From: JBGSUZ01 sp964404895 | GTDB taxonomy: Bacteria; Bacillota; Clostridia; Peptostreptococcales; Acidaminobacteraceae | DNA length: 64,000 nt | Direction of reading: 5' to 3' | Assembly (NCBI GenBank): GCA_964404895.1 | Contig: CAYOLV010000001.1 | Span: 496,001-560,000, forward strand | Part shown: positions 28,671 to 37,633 of the stretch, piece by piece | How the letters are laid out: the number at the start of each line of letters is the position of its first letter | Numbering within the stretch: the stretch's first letter is position 1 | Notes under the pieces: generated by a model | The model's database searches: none | Told to the model about the DNA's origin: nothing | Seen by the model: the letters and a program-made list of their open reading frames with translations, nothing else | Made by a program: the position numbers and the translations under genes

Positions 28671-29348
28671 ATGAGAGTTTTAATAGTAGAAGATGAGATC
28701 CGATTGGCTGAAGCACTCGGACAGATTATGACAGAGCAGAAATACAGCGTAGACATGGTTCATGACGGAGAAGCGGGCTTTGATTATGCCCTTGACGGCA
28801 TGTACGATGTGATTATTTTAGATGTCATGATTCCTAAAATGAGTGGCTTTGAGGTGGTCAAAAGTCTCAGAGCGAAAAAGAACATGACCCCAGTCTTATT
28901 ATTGACCGCAAAAGATGAAATTACAGATAAGGTTCTAGGATTGGATTGTGGCGCAGACGACTATATGACCAAGCCCTTTGCACCAGAGGAGCTTCTAGCC
29001 AGAGTGAGAGCGCTTTCTAGAAGACAAGGGGACGTTATACTAGAAGAAATGGCGTTTGCAGATTTGACCTTAAACTTGTCTAATAACAGCCTCTATAAAG
29101 GTTCAAAATCCGTTCACTTAGGTTTTAAAGAATTTGAAGTTTTGAAATTGCTCATGGCGAATCCTAAACAAATCATTCCAAAAGAAGAAATCATTATTAA
29201 AGTTTGGGGCATGGAGTCCAGCGCTGAGGACAATAATGTAGAAGCTTATATATCCTTTTTAAGAAAGAAATTTTATTTCCTAGGGTCTGAGGTCAACATC
29301 GGAACCGTTCGCAAAGTTGGGTATCGCTTGGAGGTTGAGGACAAATGA
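28671..29348 (+). CDS. OmpR/PhoB family response regulator
   Basis: A 225-residue two-component regulator. The receiver domain (1-118) has acidic E8-D9, phospho-acceptor D51 in VIILDVMIP, T79 and K101 in MTKPF. The C-terminal winged helix (about 128-222) ends with the usual GTVRKVGYRLE. A GTTAAGGAGG ribosome binding site precedes the ATG. Its stop overlaps the kinase start (ATGA). The four-repeat operator directly upstream suggests that it controls its own operon and the divergent VTC operon. Confidence 0.93.
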   Translation: MRVLIVEDEIRLAEALGQIMTEQKYSVDMVHDGEAGFDYALDGMYDVIILDVMIPKMSGFEVVKSLRAKKNMTPVLLLTAKDEITDKVLGLDCGADDYMTKPFAPEELLARVRALSRRQGDVILEEMAFADLTLNLSNNSLYKGSKSVHLGFKEFEVLKLLMANPKQIIPKEEIIIKVWGMESSAEDNNVEAYISFLRKKFYFLGSEVNIGTVRKVGYRLEVEDK

Positions 29349-30568
29349 TTCAAAAATTGAAAAGAAAATTTATCATCATCAATATGAGTTTAGTCAGTTT
29401 GGTTTTAGCGATAGTATTCATTTCCATAGGTCTGGTAAGTTACCAGCAAGTTAAGCAGGAGAGCATCATGGCCATGGAAAAGGCTATTGGCAGACCTGTG
29501 GACGAGGAACCGCCTAAAATGGAAATTGACAAAAAAGGAATGGATAGACGAGATCCTTTTATTCCAACGTTTAGCGTCATCATTGGAAGCAACAATGAAA
29601 TACTTTCCATTGCTAAAGGAAATGTCAGTGTCACGGACGCATTTGTAGAAGAAATGACTCAAGAAGTGCTAGCGTCCTCAGAACCTGTGGGGATTTTCTG
29701 GGAGGCTCAGATTAGGTACTTAGTCAGAGAGACTCCAGAAGGAACAAAAATAGCCTTCGCAGATATGAACAGAGAAATTGAACGGATGACAGGACTCTTA
29801 ACCTCAATGCTTCTTGTAGGATTAGGGGGAGTCGGTGCCTTCTTTTTAATCAGCGTTTATTTGGCCAAATGGGCTTTGAAACCTGTAGAAGAAGCTTGGG
29901 AAAAGCAAAAAAGGTTTGTCGCCGATGCTTCTCATGAACTGAAAACGCCTCTCACTGTAATTTTAGCCAATACAGGCATCCTCTTATCTCATAAAGAAGA
30001 AACCATTCAAGATCAACTCAAATGGGTAACTTACACGGAGGCCGAGGCGAATCGCATGAAAAAACTGGTGGACGACTTGTTGTTTTTAGCCAAATACGAT
30101 TCCGAGCACAGACCCGAACTTCAATCCAAGGTGGACCTCAGCGACGCTCTTTGGAGCACCCTATTGCCCTTTGAGTCGGTGGCTTTTGAAGCGGGTGTTT
30201 CCATAGACACTGACATCCAGTCAGACTTATTTATGGCAGGCAATGAAGGTCAGTTGAAGCAACTGGCAATTATTTTAATCGATAATGCCTGCAAATATGC
30301 AGGAAAAGGGGGACTCGTAAAGGTGAAGCTCGCTAAAATTGGAGAGCAAATCACTTTGAAAATCAACAATACGGGAACGCCTATTTCAGAAGAACATCTT
30401 GCACATATCTTTGACCGCTTTTATAGGGCAGAGAGCGCTAGAACGAGAGAAACAGGGGGCTACGGCCTAGGTCTTGCCATTGCAAGTACCATTGTGGAAA
30501 CACACAACGGAAAAATCAGCGTGACCAGTACGGAAAAAGAAGGGACAACCTTCCAAGTCCTCTTTTAA
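29345..30568 (+). CDS. sensor histidine kinase, partner of the OmpR-type regulator
   Basis: A 407-residue membrane kinase with TM1 (about 10-32), an extracellular domain of about 115 residues, TM2 (about 150-172), a dimerisation domain with phospho-histidine in FVADASHELKTPL (about residue 198), and a HATPase_c domain with the N box (IDNACKYAG) and G boxes (ETGGYGLGLAI). The extracellular domain holds a DPFIPTF segment but no sensor family that I recognise. It overlaps the regulator gene by 4 bp, and a terminator follows. Signals sensed may relate to the surface polysaccharide handled by the divergent operon. Confidence 0.92.
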   Translation: MIQKLKRKFIIINMSLVSLVLAIVFISIGLVSYQQVKQESIMAMEKAIGRPVDEEPPKMEIDKKGMDRRDPFIPTFSVIIGSNNEILSIAKGNVSVTDAFVEEMTQEVLASSEPVGIFWEAQIRYLVRETPEGTKIAFADMNREIERMTGLLTSMLLVGLGGVGAFFLISVYLAKWALKPVEEAWEKQKRFVADASHELKTPLTVILANTGILLSHKEETIQDQLKWVTYTEAEANRMKKLVDDLLFLAKYDSEHRPELQSKVDLSDALWSTLLPFESVAFEAGVSIDTDIQSDLFMAGNEGQLKQLAIILIDNACKYAGKGGLVKVKLAKIGEQITLKINNTGTPISEEHLAHIFDRFYRAESARTRETGGYGLGLAIASTIVETHNGKISVTSTEKEGTTFQVLF

Positions 30569-30617
30569 GATAAAGACCATTGTGCTATACTAATCACTGG
30601 TTATCATAAAGGCTAAG

Positions 30618-30647
30618 AGTAATGGGTCGATGACTCATTACTTTTTT
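30618..30647 (+). terminator. terminator after the two-component operon
   Basis: AGTAATGGGTC pairs with GACTCATTACT around a 3-nt loop, and a T run follows. Confidence 0.8.
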
Positions 30648-30662
30648 ACATTATTGAATCAC

Positions 30663-30701
30663 AAATGAAATACTATCTTTAAATCGTAAATGAAACACTA
30701 T
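30663..30701 (+). repeat. two 14-bp direct repeats before the GT-C gene
   Basis: AAATGAAATACTAT (30663-30676) recurs at 30688-30701 with one change, spaced 25 bp apart and just upstream of the ribosome binding site. It might be an operator or promoter element. Confidence 0.45.
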
Positions 30702-30725
30702 AAAATCAGTTGAAGGAGATTTCTG

Positions 30726-32330
30726 ATGAGTCCCAAAACGTCAAGTCATAAGCCTATGTATGTATTTCCGCTGATATTGTCCCTAGTGGGCATGGCATTG
30801 GTCATCTTAAGGACGTCTCTTTATGGGCCGGGTATGACCCACGATTCTATTTCCTATTATTTTGCGGCTAAGTCTTTTACTCAAGGCAATGGGTTTCAAT
30901 ATTTCGGGTATCCTTCACCCATTATTCAATGGCCTATACTTTTCCCATTCTTATTTGGCGTAGCAGACAAAATCGGCTTAGATCTCTTGCAAACCGCAAG
31001 ATGGTTCAATGCCTTTGTCTTTGGTGCTACTATTTTTTCTGCAGCTTATGTGACCCAACAGGTTACTGGTAAAAGGTTGATGGCAGTGTTGACCTCTTTA
31101 TTGGTGCTCTCCTCTTTTCCAACCTTCGATCAAAGTGCGTATTTCTGGACAGAACCCTTATTTACCCTCTTAGGCATTTGGATTTTTTATGGTGTCATCC
31201 TTTCTCACGAGTACCCTGAATTGAAACGCTATGCTATTGGAGCAGGTGTTTTGGCAGGACTTTCTGTCTTGCTCAGATACGCAGGCGCAACTTACGTCAT
31301 GGCCATGTGTATTTGTCTCATGCTTGCCAGAGGCTCATTTAAAGACCGTTTTGTCAGAACTTTTATATTTGGATTTTTAGGTACCTTGCCTTTTGTTCTG
31401 AATGTAGCTAGCAATTATAGTCTTTCAGGCACCCTTATGGGGATGAGAACGGCGTCGCTGCGCTCCTTGTCCGAAAATATACTGCTGGCAGTCAACGTGC
31501 TGAAACAGTGGATTTTACCTGCTTGGGAAGGTGTTTTGCCCCATTTAGGTCATTATGGTGGACTCCTTTTCCTCGGTTTGTCAGCCGTTGTTGTTTACTT
31601 TGCGGCTTCAAAATCCAGAAGGGAAATTGCCCATCACACCACCGCCATTAAGTCCTTATCTTTATTTGAAACCAAAGGGACTCAGTCTGATTTTCAGGAC
31701 AGTTCAGCAGGTTTTGCTTGGCTGACAGCGGCTTGTTTTACTGCCGTTTATCTTATATATATGATTGCATCGGCTTCAGCAGTGAATTTTGACCCCATAG
31801 ACGCACGATATTTGCAACCAATTTACCTGCCGTTAATCTTTATGTTTGTGTGGCTCATCTCTGGGTGTTTTGAGAGCCTGCGGGATGTAAAAATAAGTGC
31901 CATGCTCCTTATTTGCCTCTTTTTATGGCAATTGCCTAACGTGTATAATGAATACAAAGTCATGAAAGTCTCATTAGAAACTGGTGTGGGTGGAGCCAAC
32001 GTGGCAGAATGGCGAGAGTCAGATATCTTTAATGGACTTAAAATGCAGTATAATGGGAAATCTTTGTACAGCAACCGGGCAGACCTCATCAATTTCTATG
32101 GTCAAATGACCTGTTACTATACGCCTAAGCTAGAGGGAATGGATCTCTACGGGAAAGCTTTCATGGAAAAAGAGTTTCAAGGAGAGCCCGAGGCCTATTT
32201 AATATGGTTCAAAGGCCATAATCCTAACTATATTTACAGCCCTGAGCAACTTGAAGAGTTGGCTGAAGTCCAGTGGGTGACAGAGACAGAGGTCTATACG
32301 GTCTATAGGTTAAAGGCATTGTCTCAATAG
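30726..32330 (+). CDS. GT-C type membrane glycosyltransferase (ArnT/GT39-like)
   Basis: A 534-residue polytopic membrane protein with about eleven hydrophobic segments and a soluble C-terminal domain of about 110 residues. The first extracellular loop has MTHDSISYYFAAKSF with D40, in the place of the catalytic Asp of GT-C enzymes such as ArnT and Dpm-linked GT39 proteins. It probably transfers a sugar from a polyprenyl-phosphate donor on the outer face. GAAGGAG precedes the ATG. It leads the polysaccharide locus, though a separate promoter may serve the next gene, 158 bp downstream. Confidence 0.8.
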   Translation: MSPKTSSHKPMYVFPLILSLVGMALVILRTSLYGPGMTHDSISYYFAAKSFTQGNGFQYFGYPSPIIQWPILFPFLFGVADKIGLDLLQTARWFNAFVFGATIFSAAYVTQQVTGKRLMAVLTSLLVLSSFPTFDQSAYFWTEPLFTLLGIWIFYGVILSHEYPELKRYAIGAGVLAGLSVLLRYAGATYVMAMCICLMLARGSFKDRFVRTFIFGFLGTLPFVLNVASNYSLSGTLMGMRTASLRSLSENILLAVNVLKQWILPAWEGVLPHLGHYGGLLFLGLSAVVVYFAASKSRREIAHHTTAIKSLSLFETKGTQSDFQDSSAGFAWLTAACFTAVYLIYMIASASAVNFDPIDARYLQPIYLPLIFMFVWLISGCFESLRDVKISAMLLICLFLWQLPNVYNEYKVMKVSLETGVGGANVAEWRESDIFNGLKMQYNGKSLYSNRADLINFYGQMTCYYTPKLEGMDLYGKAFMEKEFQGEPEAYLIWFKGHNPNYIYSPEQLEELAEVQWVTETEVYTVYRLKALSQ

Positions 32331-32426
32331 TTTGTTAATTTATAAACAAATTGATGACAAAACGGCTAAAATAGACACGTTTTTAATGTTTTATGGTATG
32401 ATGTAAATTGATAAATTTGTTTAAAT

Positions 32427-32450
32427 ACGAAAGGTCATACCCTTCGTAGA
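32427..32450 (+). promoter_or_regulatory. small hairpin in the leader of wecC
   Basis: TACGAAAGG pairs with CCTTCGTA with one bulged base, in the leader before a strong GGGAGG ribosome binding site. A possible upstream promoter is TATGAT at 32397-32402. A regulatory role is unproven. Confidence 0.3.
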
Positions 32451-32488
32451 AGGTATAGAATTTAAGTTCCCTAGGGAGGAAAAAACAT

Positions 32489-33757
32489 ATGGTAAATCGT
32501 AAAAGTGATTTAAAAATGACAGTCATCGGACTTGGTTATATTGGTCTTCCAACGGCTGCCATGTTTGCTAGCAATGGGGTTCGCGTAGTAGGCTATGACG
32601 TGAATCAACGTGTGGTAGACGCCCTTAACAAAGGTGAAATTACAATTGAAGAACCTTACTTAGATGACTTGGTCACTCAAGTGGTCAGTTCCGGCAGATT
32701 AAAAGCGTCTACACAAATGGAAGAATCAGATGTGTACATCATAGCGGTACCGACGCCGATTTTAGCCAATAAAGGGGCAGACATGAGCTATGTGGCAAGT
32801 GCTACAGAAGCCATTGTGCCTCACCTTAGAAAAGGAAATATCGTTATTTTGGAGTCTACATCGCCTCCAGGATCAACTGAAGATATCATCGTGCCAATTC
32901 TTAAAAAGTCAGGCCTTAATATTGGAGAAGACGTTTTCGTTGCCCATTCGCCGGAGAGAGTTATTCCGGGTAGAATCTTGATTGAATTGGTTGAAAACAA
33001 CAGAATCGTCGGAGGAATCAACGAAGCCTCTACGGTTGCGGTTAAAAAACTTTATGAAATTTTCGTCAAGGGACAAATCTTCCCAACAGATTCAAAGACA
33101 GCAGAAATGTGCAAACTGATGGAAAACACTTTCAGAGACGTGAACATCGCCCTTGCAAATGAATTGGCGAAACTCTGTGAAAATATGGGCATCAATGCTT
33201 GGGAAGTTATTGAACTCTCTAACAAGCACCCAAGAGTTAATTTGCACCAACCAGGCCCAGGTGTAGGCGGCCATTGTCTCGCGGTTGACCCTTGGTTCAT
33301 CGTTGAAAAAGACGAAGAAGCGAAGATTATTAAACTGGCAAGACAAACCAACGACAGCATGCCTGAACATGTCATGAAACGCATTCAAAAATTATGCCCA
33401 GAAGGTCATGAAAAAGTGGCAATTCTCGGTCTTACTTATAAGCCAAACATTGACGACATGAGAGAAAGCCCATTGGTGGACTTAGTCAATGAGTTGAAAG
33501 GGCACACGTCTTATACATTGGCTCAACACGATCCATATGCGCCTCAAAATGGTGAACTAATTGAAAATGTATACGATGCGGTGAAAGATGCAGATTTATT
33601 AGTTCTTGGCGTACATCATGATGCGTTCAAAGACTTAGACTTCGATAAAATCGCTTCCCTTATGAAGCAAAAACGTGTCTTTGACACAAGAAACTTCTTT
33701 AATGAAGAAAAGTTAAAAGCTAAAGGCTTCGAAGTGACACTTCTAGGTCGTGCGTAA
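32489..33757 (+). CDS. wecC: UDP-N-acetyl-D-mannosamine dehydrogenase
   Basis: A 422-residue nucleotide-sugar dehydrogenase of the UDP-Glc/UDP-ManNAc class. It has an N-terminal Rossmann motif GLGYIGLPTAAMFA (about residues 14-27), VPTPI, STSPPGSTE, and the catalytic cysteine motif GPGVGGHCLAVDPWF (about 258-272), which fits WecC-type UDP-ManNAc dehydrogenases better than UDP-glucose dehydrogenases. It would oxidise UDP-ManNAc to UDP-ManNAcA for surface polysaccharide in the cytoplasm. AGGGAGG lies upstream. The epimerase WecB is not in this window. The stop is 1 nt before the next start. Confidence 0.87.
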   Translation: MVNRKSDLKMTVIGLGYIGLPTAAMFASNGVRVVGYDVNQRVVDALNKGEITIEEPYLDDLVTQVVSSGRLKASTQMEESDVYIIAVPTPILANKGADMSYVASATEAIVPHLRKGNIVILESTSPPGSTEDIIVPILKKSGLNIGEDVFVAHSPERVIPGRILIELVENNRIVGGINEASTVAVKKLYEIFVKGQIFPTDSKTAEMCKLMENTFRDVNIALANELAKLCENMGINAWEVIELSNKHPRVNLHQPGPGVGGHCLAVDPWFIVEKDEEAKIIKLARQTNDSMPEHVMKRIQKLCPEGHEKVAILGLTYKPNIDDMRESPLVDLVNELKGHTSYTLAQHDPYAPQNGELIENVYDAVKDADLLVLGVHHDAFKDLDFDKIASLMKQKRVFDTRNFFNEEKLKAKGFEVTLLGRA

Positions 33758-33758
33758 T

Positions 33759-35009
33759 ATGGAGAAGGTACTCATCATCGCCAATGAATTCCCACCTATG
33801 GGTGGGGCTGGCGTTCAAAGAAGCATCAAATTTACAAAATACCTACCTGAGTTTGGCTATGAACCAATCGTGGTAACAAAGCAGTATAAAGGGACTTTAG
33901 TTGATGAGTCCCTTCTTCATGACCTGCCAAAGGACTTGAAGATTCACAGATTGAAGAGTTATGACCTTGTGAACCATAAGGGCGTTTTAAGACTGCCTAT
34001 GAAATTTTTCGGACTGAAAATGGTGTCGCCAGACCCTGAATACTTCTGGTACCGAATGAATCGGGACAAGGTTGCAAAGCTCATTGAAGAAGAAGGCATT
34101 AAGCTGATTTATACCACTTCATTCCCTTACAGCAGCCATTTGATGGGGGTTTATCTTAAAAAGAAAATGCCTCACCTCAGATGGATTGTGGACTTTAGAG
34201 ACGAATGGACAAATAACCCTTATCACCTAGACAGTCTTTACATGAAACTTCGGCTTGGAGCTGAGAAGAAAATGGAATTTGAAGTCACCTCGAATTGTGA
34301 CTACTTGGTGACCAATACCCCCTTCATGTTGAAGAATTTTGTGAAGGATAATCCAAGACTTGAAAATCGTTCAACGTTTATTCCAAATGGTTACGATAGC
34401 GACGACTTTGCAGGTCTTGAAAACGTTGAAGCAGACAAGGAGAAGTTTGTCATTACCTACTCAGGCTCTCTTTACGGCAGAAGAAACTTGGACGAGTTTT
34501 TAGACGGCTTAAAGCTTGCAATCGATGAGGGCAGCATTGATAAAAATGACTTAGAAATTCGCATAGTAGGCAATATTTATGAAAGTGTCATGAATGAATA
34601 TGCAAAAGCCTATAACATAGAAGGCGTTATGAAGCAGTATGGTTACTTGCCCCACAAACAAAGCATTGAAATGCTCATGAAATCTCAGATCCTATTATTG
34701 GTCATTGGTTCTGGAAAAGGCTCTGAGAATTTCTATACAGGTAAAATTTTTGAGTATATCAACGTCAATCGACCTATTTTGGCAATCGTACCACCGAAAG
34801 GCGCTGCTGCTCAAGTCATTGAACAAACAGTGACGGGAACCGTTGTAGGCACAGAAGATATTGAAGGCATCAAAGACAGCCTGATTCACTATTACTTAGA
34901 GTGGAAAAAGGGCGGTATCCAGCATGAGCCTAAATGGGACGAAATTCAAACCTTCAGCCGAAAGAAGCAGACCGAACAGTTGTCGAAAATCTTTAAAGGG
35001 TCCAACTAG
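33759..35009 (+). CDS. GT4 family glycosyltransferase
   Basis: A 416-residue GT-B glycosyltransferase of the GT4 group. The N-terminal ANEFPPMGGAGVQRSIKF gives the glycine-rich acceptor-side loop and the C-terminal half has GSGKGSENFYTGKIFEYIN, where the E residues correspond to the EX7E donor site. The ATG at 33759 lies two bases after the wecC stop; only a weak ribosome binding site is visible (AGG), consistent with coupling to wecC. It presumably adds a sugar during lipid-linked repeat synthesis at the cytoplasmic face. Donor is unknown. Confidence 0.86.
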   Translation: MEKVLIIANEFPPMGGAGVQRSIKFTKYLPEFGYEPIVVTKQYKGTLVDESLLHDLPKDLKIHRLKSYDLVNHKGVLRLPMKFFGLKMVSPDPEYFWYRMNRDKVAKLIEEEGIKLIYTTSFPYSSHLMGVYLKKKMPHLRWIVDFRDEWTNNPYHLDSLYMKLRLGAEKKMEFEVTSNCDYLVTNTPFMLKNFVKDNPRLENRSTFIPNGYDSDDFAGLENVEADKEKFVITYSGSLYGRRNLDEFLDGLKLAIDEGSIDKNDLEIRIVGNIYESVMNEYAKAYNIEGVMKQYGYLPHKQSIEMLMKSQILLLVIGSGKGSENFYTGKIFEYINVNRPILAIVPPKGAAAQVIEQTVTGTVVGTEDIEGIKDSLIHYYLEWKKGGIQHEPKWDEIQTFSRKKQTEQLSKIFKGSN

Positions 35010-35019
35010 GAGACTAATT

Positions 35020-36147
35020 ATGCTGAGAATAGCGCACATTGTCAGTGGGAACGATACCGGAGGTGCAATGACACATATTGTGACATTGTCCAAGGCTTTA
35101 AGAGAAGAATGCGAGCTGACGCTAATTGTCATTAGAGACGGCGCCATTGCCCGGGAAGCGAATCGGTTGAACATCCCAGTGAAAATCATTGGCAGTAGAG
35201 GTACCAAAAACCTTTTGGGAGAAGTGAACCAATTGGGTCGTTATGCTCAAGAGCATTATGATATCATCCATACCCACGGAACAAGAGCGAATCTAATTGG
35301 CGCTTATTTATTTAAACGGTTCAAAATCAAAAGTGTCAGCACCACCCATAGCGATTACAAATTAGAATACCCAGCAACCTTGAGAGGCATGGTACTTAGG
35401 GGCATGAACCGATGGTGTTATAGAAATATTCCGTATCACATTGGAATTTCCCAGAAGATGTGTGAAACTTTAAAGGAAAGAGGCGTTAAGCCCAGTGCCA
35501 TTTATCCTGCAACCAACGGGATAGACATTGAACGGTATACAGTGGTTCATAGCAAGGCATCATTCTTTGAGCAATACAATATTGAACCATCTTCATACGC
35601 CCATATCATTGGGATTGTAGCAAGAATACATGCTGTCAAAGGACTAGACGTATTCATAAAAAGCGCCATAGAGGTTTGTCAAAAGAGACAAGATGTCTTG
35701 TTTGTCATTGCAGGCGGTGGAGATCCTAGTTTAAAAGCGGAGCTTCAAGGGATGATCGACCAAACACCTTACAAAGACCGCATTCGTCTTCTCGGCAGAA
35801 TAGAAGCGATTGGAGAGTTTTACAATGCAATAGACATCAATGTACTTACCTCTCTGAACGAAACATTTCCGTATGTACTCATGGAAGGCGGTTACTTTGG
35901 CAAACCAGCCATAGCCTCAAATGTAGGTGGCGTCTCAGAATTGATTGATGATCAAAAGACAGGTTTGCTATTTGAGTCAGGGGATGTCATGGCATTGTCT
36001 AGTCATATGATTCGACTAATGGATCAACCGGACTTAGGCAAAGAAATGGGCGCAGCACTGCGAAAGGTAGTCTTGGAAAAACATACAGCTAAGTCTATGG
36101 CAAAGCGCCATGTGGCCATATATGAAGCGTTACTGGCACAAAAATAG
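35020..36147 (+). CDS. GT4 family glycosyltransferase (second)
   Basis: A 375-residue GT-B enzyme. VSGNDTGGAMTHIVTLSKAL is the N-terminal glycine motif, and GIVARIHAVKGLDVFI and NVLTSLNETFPYVLMEGGYFGKPAIASNVGGVSELI give the EX7E-type donor site. A start at 35020 is supported by AGGAG spaced 7 nt; the frame is open further upstream but overlaps the preceding gene. It is in the same operon as wecC and the preceding transferase. Confidence 0.9.
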   Translation: MLRIAHIVSGNDTGGAMTHIVTLSKALREECELTLIVIRDGAIAREANRLNIPVKIIGSRGTKNLLGEVNQLGRYAQEHYDIIHTHGTRANLIGAYLFKRFKIKSVSTTHSDYKLEYPATLRGMVLRGMNRWCYRNIPYHIGISQKMCETLKERGVKPSAIYPATNGIDIERYTVVHSKASFFEQYNIEPSSYAHIIGIVARIHAVKGLDVFIKSAIEVCQKRQDVLFVIAGGGDPSLKAELQGMIDQTPYKDRIRLLGRIEAIGEFYNAIDINVLTSLNETFPYVLMEGGYFGKPAIASNVGGVSELIDDQKTGLLFESGDVMALSSHMIRLMDQPDLGKEMGAALRKVVLEKHTAKSMAKRHVAIYEALLAQK

Positions 36148-36178
36148 ATAAATAAAGCAATTCAATTGGAGGCAAGGT

Positions 36179-36661
36179 ATGAAAAATAAAAAATGGAACT
36201 GGTTTGACGGACTGATTATTTTAGCAGTCATTGCAGTAGTTGCAGTCTTAGCCATGAAGCTAGGCGTTGGCAAATCAGATGAAACTGCGGCAGCAGATGC
36301 ACCATCGAATACACAAGAAATTCTTTTAACTTTTGAAGCAAAATTTGTGACAGATGCTATGTGTGAAGGTTTTGTAGTAGGAGAACAGCTCATGGCAGCT
36401 AATAAATTGGTAGACGCAACTATTGTTTCGGTAGACGTTATTCCAACGCCAAAAGCAAGTCCAGATCAAAAGGGCGTTCTTCAATTATATGGAGATAATT
36501 ACGAAAAAACAGCGATCATCGTCGTAAAAGCTAATGCCATTGTCAGCGGTCCTTATAAGGAAGTTGCCAATCAAGGTGCAAAAGTCGGTTCAAACTTCTA
36601 TCTTAAGACATCGACTTCAGAATTATATGGTCGCGTGAAGAAAGTAGAGGTGCTTAAATGA
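36179..36661 (+). CDS. DUF4330 domain membrane protein (first)
   Basis: A 160-residue protein with one N-terminal transmembrane helix (WFDGLIILAVIAVVAVLAM) and an extracytoplasmic beta-rich domain. The residue pattern, with AKFVTDAMCEGFVVGEQL and the LYGRVKKVEV end, fits DUF4330. Function is unknown; the family appears inside polysaccharide loci with O-antigen ligases and CsaB. GGAGG lies upstream. It overlaps the next DUF4330 gene by 4 bp (ATGA). Confidence 0.75.
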   Translation: MKNKKWNWFDGLIILAVIAVVAVLAMKLGVGKSDETAAADAPSNTQEILLTFEAKFVTDAMCEGFVVGEQLMAANKLVDATIVSVDVIPTPKASPDQKGVLQLYGDNYEKTAIIVVKANAIVSGPYKEVANQGAKVGSNFYLKTSTSELYGRVKKVEVLK

Positions 36662-37149
36662 AATTAGTAGACGATAAAGGCAGATTATTTGGCAAATTGA
36701 ACCTATTAGACATTTTAGGGATTTTGCTACTCGTGGCACTTTTGTTCCTTTCCTTTTTAAAAATTACAGACAAGTCCATTGCGTCCATTACTTCTACAGA
36801 AGAAAAAGTGAAAGTAGAGTTGACCCTTTCTATTGTCATGGACAAAGGTTATTTTGATGTGTTAAACGTTGGAGATAAAATTACTGAAGATAAGCGCCCT
36901 TTAACTGGCGAAGTCACAAATATTGAATTTAGAGATGTGTATGCTACCAATACAGACATCAATGGTAAAGCAGTCGACTCCATCGACCCAACTAAACAGG
37001 AAGCTATTGTCACTGTTGAAACAGAACTTCTTAAAAGAGGCGCACTTTACAAATTAGGCAAGCAGGAAGCCCGTCAAGGTCTCATGCTGTTTTTAGAATC
37101 GGATCTCTACAAATACTCTACAAAAATTGTAGATTTTAAGGTGAAGTAA
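36658..37149 (+). CDS. DUF4330 domain membrane protein (second)
   Basis: A 163-residue protein with the DUF4330 opening DDKGRLFGKLNLLDILGILLL, split here between residues 5 and 25, a single helix and an extracytoplasmic beta domain. It is distinct from its neighbour: it has the D-x-GR-FGK-N-x-x-D signature missing from the first copy. Its start is coupled to the upstream gene by overlap and its stop lies one base before the next start. Confidence 0.82.
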   Translation: MKLVDDKGRLFGKLNLLDILGILLLVALLFLSFLKITDKSIASITSTEEKVKVELTLSIVMDKGYFDVLNVGDKITEDKRPLTGEVTNIEFRDVYATNTDINGKAVDSIDPTKQEAIVTVETELLKRGALYKLGKQEARQGLMLFLESDLYKYSTKIVDFKVK

Positions 37150-37150
37150 G

Positions 37151-37633
37151 ATGAAACAATTGTCATTTTTAAACGATAGTTTCATTGTGAAATCTTTGAA
37201 AAAGCTTAAAAACTATGCAGACGAAAGCCTTTTCTTCCATTTTGATTTTTCGGTGCACCACGCAAAGGTACATCAAAAGCCCTACGAGACTCAAGTCAGT
37301 ACGGGGTTGTTCTATAAAATTACTAGAGGCATAGATGGTCTTTTAGGAAAAATAGAAGGCTTTTTAGCGAAGTCGGCTAAAAGCAGTGTCATTGGCTCAA
37401 AATTGTTAGCAGGTCTGGGGGAAAGTCAAAAGGAAGCTTTGGCTTCAGTCTCTTCTCTGGCTTTTGGCTTTGGTATTGCAATGGTGATGCTATCTCCCAA
37501 TAAAAAATTAGGTGTTGGTCTAATGGTCCTATCGGTTCTAGGGTCAATTCTCAGCCATTTGCTGAAGGACCGTGTTCAGTACAGCTGGATTTATAAATGT
37601 TACCACAAACTTTTTAAGGCAGGTGATGAATAG
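37151..37633 (+). CDS. membrane protein of unknown function in polysaccharide operon
   Basis: A 160-residue protein I do not recognise. The first 95 residues are soluble and rich in K, F and H; two hydrophobic helices follow at about residues 99-117 and 120-138, then a short basic tail. It lies between DUF4330 and the O-antigen-ligase-like gene with a 1-nt gap before and a 1-nt overlap after, so it is surely cotranscribed. Its position suggests a partner of the polymerase or ligase. Confidence 0.6.
   Translation: MKQLSFLNDSFIVKSLKKLKNYADESLFFHFDFSVHHAKVHQKPYETQVSTGLFYKITRGIDGLLGKIEGFLAKSAKSSVIGSKLLAGLGESQKEALASVSSLAFGFGIAMVMLSPNKKLGVGLMVLSVLGSILSHLLKDRVQYSWIYKCYHKLFKAGDE

Noticed and set aside
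34924..35019. Upstream extension of the second GT4 gene into the first
   Set aside because: The frame is open, but the glycosyltransferase fold begins at the ATG at 35020, which has AGGAG; the extension overlaps a certain gene.
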